From Acidimicrobiia bacterium (GTDB taxonomy: Bacteria > Actinomycetota > Acidimicrobiia > Spongiisociales > SHLN01): 8,003 bases of DNA. The DNA lies in contig JAUXJL010000082.1 in the NCBI GenBank assembly GCA_030624805.1, forward strand, positions 1 to 8,003. Reading direction: 5' to 3'. This document shows positions 6,703 through 8,003 of this stretch, in pieces; within the stretch, counting starts at the first letter, position 1; the number at the start of each line of letters is the position of its first letter. The notes beneath the pieces were generated by a model. The model was not told where the DNA came from. It did no database searches and was given only the letters and a program-made list of their open reading frames with translations. A program made the translations under genes and the position numbers.

Positions 6703-6775
6703 GATCTGCAACAGCGGGGTGAGAGGGTTTTCTCACAGAAGGATGGCACCTAGGGTGCGGCCGGGAGGAGTTGAG
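6703..6775. promoter_or_regulatory. Divergent control region with two inverted repeats upstream of soxB
   Basis: Between the unidentified minus-strand gene and soxB lie two inverted repeats. GTGAGA (6719-6724) faces TCTCAC (6731-6736) across 6 bp. GCACC (6746-6750) faces GGTGC (6754-6758) across 3 bp. Both sit within 60 bp of the soxB start and could be operators for a substrate-responsive regulator of one or both genes. No clear -35/-10 pair is visible. Confidence 0.35.
6763..6770 (+). promoter_or_regulatory. Ribosome-binding site of soxB
   Basis: GGGAGGAG ends 5 nt before the ATG at 6776. It is a strong Shine-Dalgarno and supports this start. Confidence 0.75.
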
Positions 6776-8003
6776 ATGAAGCGCAGCGAGCGATCAGTCT
6801 CCTATTCGGCGCTATCCCTGGCCAGACGCGGCATCCGCAAGGCGGACTGGCCCAGGGTGTGGCGTCATCCGGACCTCGCAAGCAACTACGACGTCGTAAT
6901 CGTGGGCGGAGGGGTCCACGGACTGGCAACCGCCTACTACCTGGCCCGCAACCACGGTGTGACGAGGGTCGCGGTGATGGAAAAGAGCTACATCGGGAGC
7001 GGCGGATCCGGACGCAACACCGCGATCGTGCGGTCCAACTACCTGACCCCTGAGGGCTCGGCCTTTTACAACAGGTCGGTGAAGCTCTACGAGCGCCTGG
7101 CAGACGACCTCAACTTCAACATCATGTTCGAACAACGGGGACACATGACCCTTGCTCACAACGATTCGTCGTTGCGAACCATGCACTGGCGGGCCGAGGT
7201 CAACAAGCTGCAAGGCATCGAGTCGGAGGTCATCGAGCCGGCCGATGTGAAGCGGCTGGTGCCGGTTATGGACGTGAGCGAGAGGCCTCGTTATCCGATT
7301 CTGGGGGCACTGTGGCATCCACCGGGCGGGATCGTCCGCCATGATGCCGTGGTGTGGGGGTATGCCCGGGCGGCTGATGCCCTCGGAGTGCACATCCATC
7401 AAGACACCGAAGTCGTCGGGATAGAAACGCCCGACGGGCAGGTCCGGGCGGTCGAGACCAGCCGGGGCCGGGTCGAGACGCCGGTCGTGATCAATTGCAC
7501 CGCTGGATGGAGCACGCTCATCGCCGACATGGTGGGCGTACGCCTCCCGATCACCACAAGACCCCTGCAGGCGGCGGTAACCGAGCCGGTGCAGCGCTTT
7601 CTCGATCCGGTGGTGGTGTCGGGAAGTCTCCACGTCTACGTCAGCCAGACGGCGCGCGGAGAGCTGGTGTTTGGTGCCAGTGTCGACCCCTTTAGCGCCT
7701 ACTCAACCCGCGGCTCGCTCGATTTCACCGAGGGTCTCGCCGGCCACGTCCTGGAGCTGATGCCACCGCTGTCCGGGATGCGCATGCTGCGGCAATGGGC
7801 CGGCCTGTGTGATATGACGCCGGATTTCGGTCCCATCATCGGCCCCACTGAGGTGGGGGGCTTTTTTCTGGACGTTGGGTGGGGAACGTACGGCTTCAAA
7901 GCCGGCCCGGTCAGCGGCGAGCAGGTGGCAGCGATGGTGGCAACGGGCTCGGTGCCACCATTGATCGCACCGTTCGGACTGGATCGATTCGCCCGCGGAG
8001 ACC
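6776..8003 (+). CDS. soxB: Sarcosine oxidase beta subunit-like FAD/FMN oxidoreductase (3' end outside window)
   Basis: 409 codons are present and the frame is still open at the right edge; family members are about 400-420 aa, so only a short C-terminal tail is missing. In heterotetrameric sarcosine oxidase this cytoplasmic subunit holds FAD and a covalently bound FMN and oxidises sarcosine to glycine, passing the one-carbon unit to tetrahydrofolate on the alpha subunit. The N-terminus has the family-typical WPRVWRHP segment, then the dinucleotide-binding motif VVIVGGGVHGLATAYYLA (40-57) and the acidic Glu69. GRNTAIVRSNYL lies at 79-90 and QRGHMTLAH at 120-128. IVRHDAV at 186-192 places His189 where the Corynebacterium enzyme links FMN (His173 there). 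TPDFGPIIG at 348-356 and GWGTYGFK at 368-375 complete the fold; Lys375 matches the conserved active-site Lys. The usual second Gly of GWGTGGFK is Tyr372. The alpha, gamma and delta subunit genes would be expected downstream, outside the window. Dimethylglycine or another N-methyl amine is a possible alternative substrate. Confidence 0.92.
   Translation, partial: MKRSERSVSYSALSLARRGIRKADWPRVWRHPDLASNYDVVIVGGGVHGLATAYYLARNHGVTRVAVMEKSYIGSGGSGRNTAIVRSNYLTPEGSAFYNRSVKLYERLADDLNFNIMFEQRGHMTLAHNDSSLRTMHWRAEVNKLQGIESEVIEPADVKRLVPVMDVSERPRYPILGALWHPPGGIVRHDAVVWGYARAADALGVHIHQDTEVVGIETPDGQVRAVETSRGRVETPVVINCTAGWSTLIADMVGVRLPITTRPLQAAVTEPVQRFLDPVVVSGSLHVYVSQTARGELVFGASVDPFSAYSTRGSLDFTEGLAGHVLELMPPLSGMRMLRQWAGLCDMTPDFGPIIGPTEVGGFFLDVGWGTYGFKAGPVSGEQVAAMVATGSVPPLIAPFGLDRFARGD

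Noticed and set aside
6812..7633. Long minus-strand open frame of 273 codons opposite soxB
   Set aside because: It lies entirely antisense to a gene with clear family motifs. Its protein is rich in His/Arg/Gly with no recognisable domain, as expected of a shadow frame in high-GC DNA.

Overview
The window is high-GC bacterial DNA with a long ABC-importer operon on the minus strand. A divergent amine-oxidase gene starts on the plus strand at the right end. The substrate-binding protein combines a twin-arginine lipoprotein signal, a Cys lipobox and a long Thr/Ala/Gly linker. That combination, with frequent GTG starts and high G+C, suggests an actinobacterium and perhaps Acidimicrobiia. This is an inference from composition and style, not a phylogenetic result.

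Layout, left to right: (1) a rhodanese-type sulfurtransferase, minus strand, of which only the N-terminal 44 codons are inside the window (1-133). (2) A four-gene minus-strand peptide/opine/nickel-family (Opp/Dpp-type) ABC importer. In transcription order it comprises a Tat-lipoprotein SBP (4147-5889), DppB-like permease (3114-4067), DppC-like permease (2272-3117) and a fused DppD-DppF double ATPase (249-2279). The last three genes overlap by 4 and 8 nt, and a strong hairpin (4093-4130) separates the SBP gene from the permeases. (3) A conserved-looking but unidentified minus-strand gene (6045-6572). Its true N-terminus appears to lie in another frame at 6541-6660 (perhaps from 6702), so it is frameshifted. 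(4) A divergent region of about 100 bp with two inverted repeats. (5) soxB-like sarcosine oxidase beta subunit, plus strand, from 6776 and running off the right edge; the His expected to carry the covalent FMN is retained.

How the parts may work together: the importer would capture a small organic nitrogen compound or peptide and pass it through DppB/DppC using energy from the fused ATPase. The SoxB protein would be the flavin-bearing subunit that oxidatively demethylates sarcosine or a similar secondary amine in the cytoplasm. Co-location hints at uptake and catabolism of N-methylated amino compounds, but the substrate cannot be read from the sequence. I found no mobile element, CRISPR array, tRNA or rRNA. 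No clearly new system is visible. The best leads are the broken unknown gene next to soxB, the candidate operators in the two promoter regions, and the altered EAA loop of the DppC-like permease.
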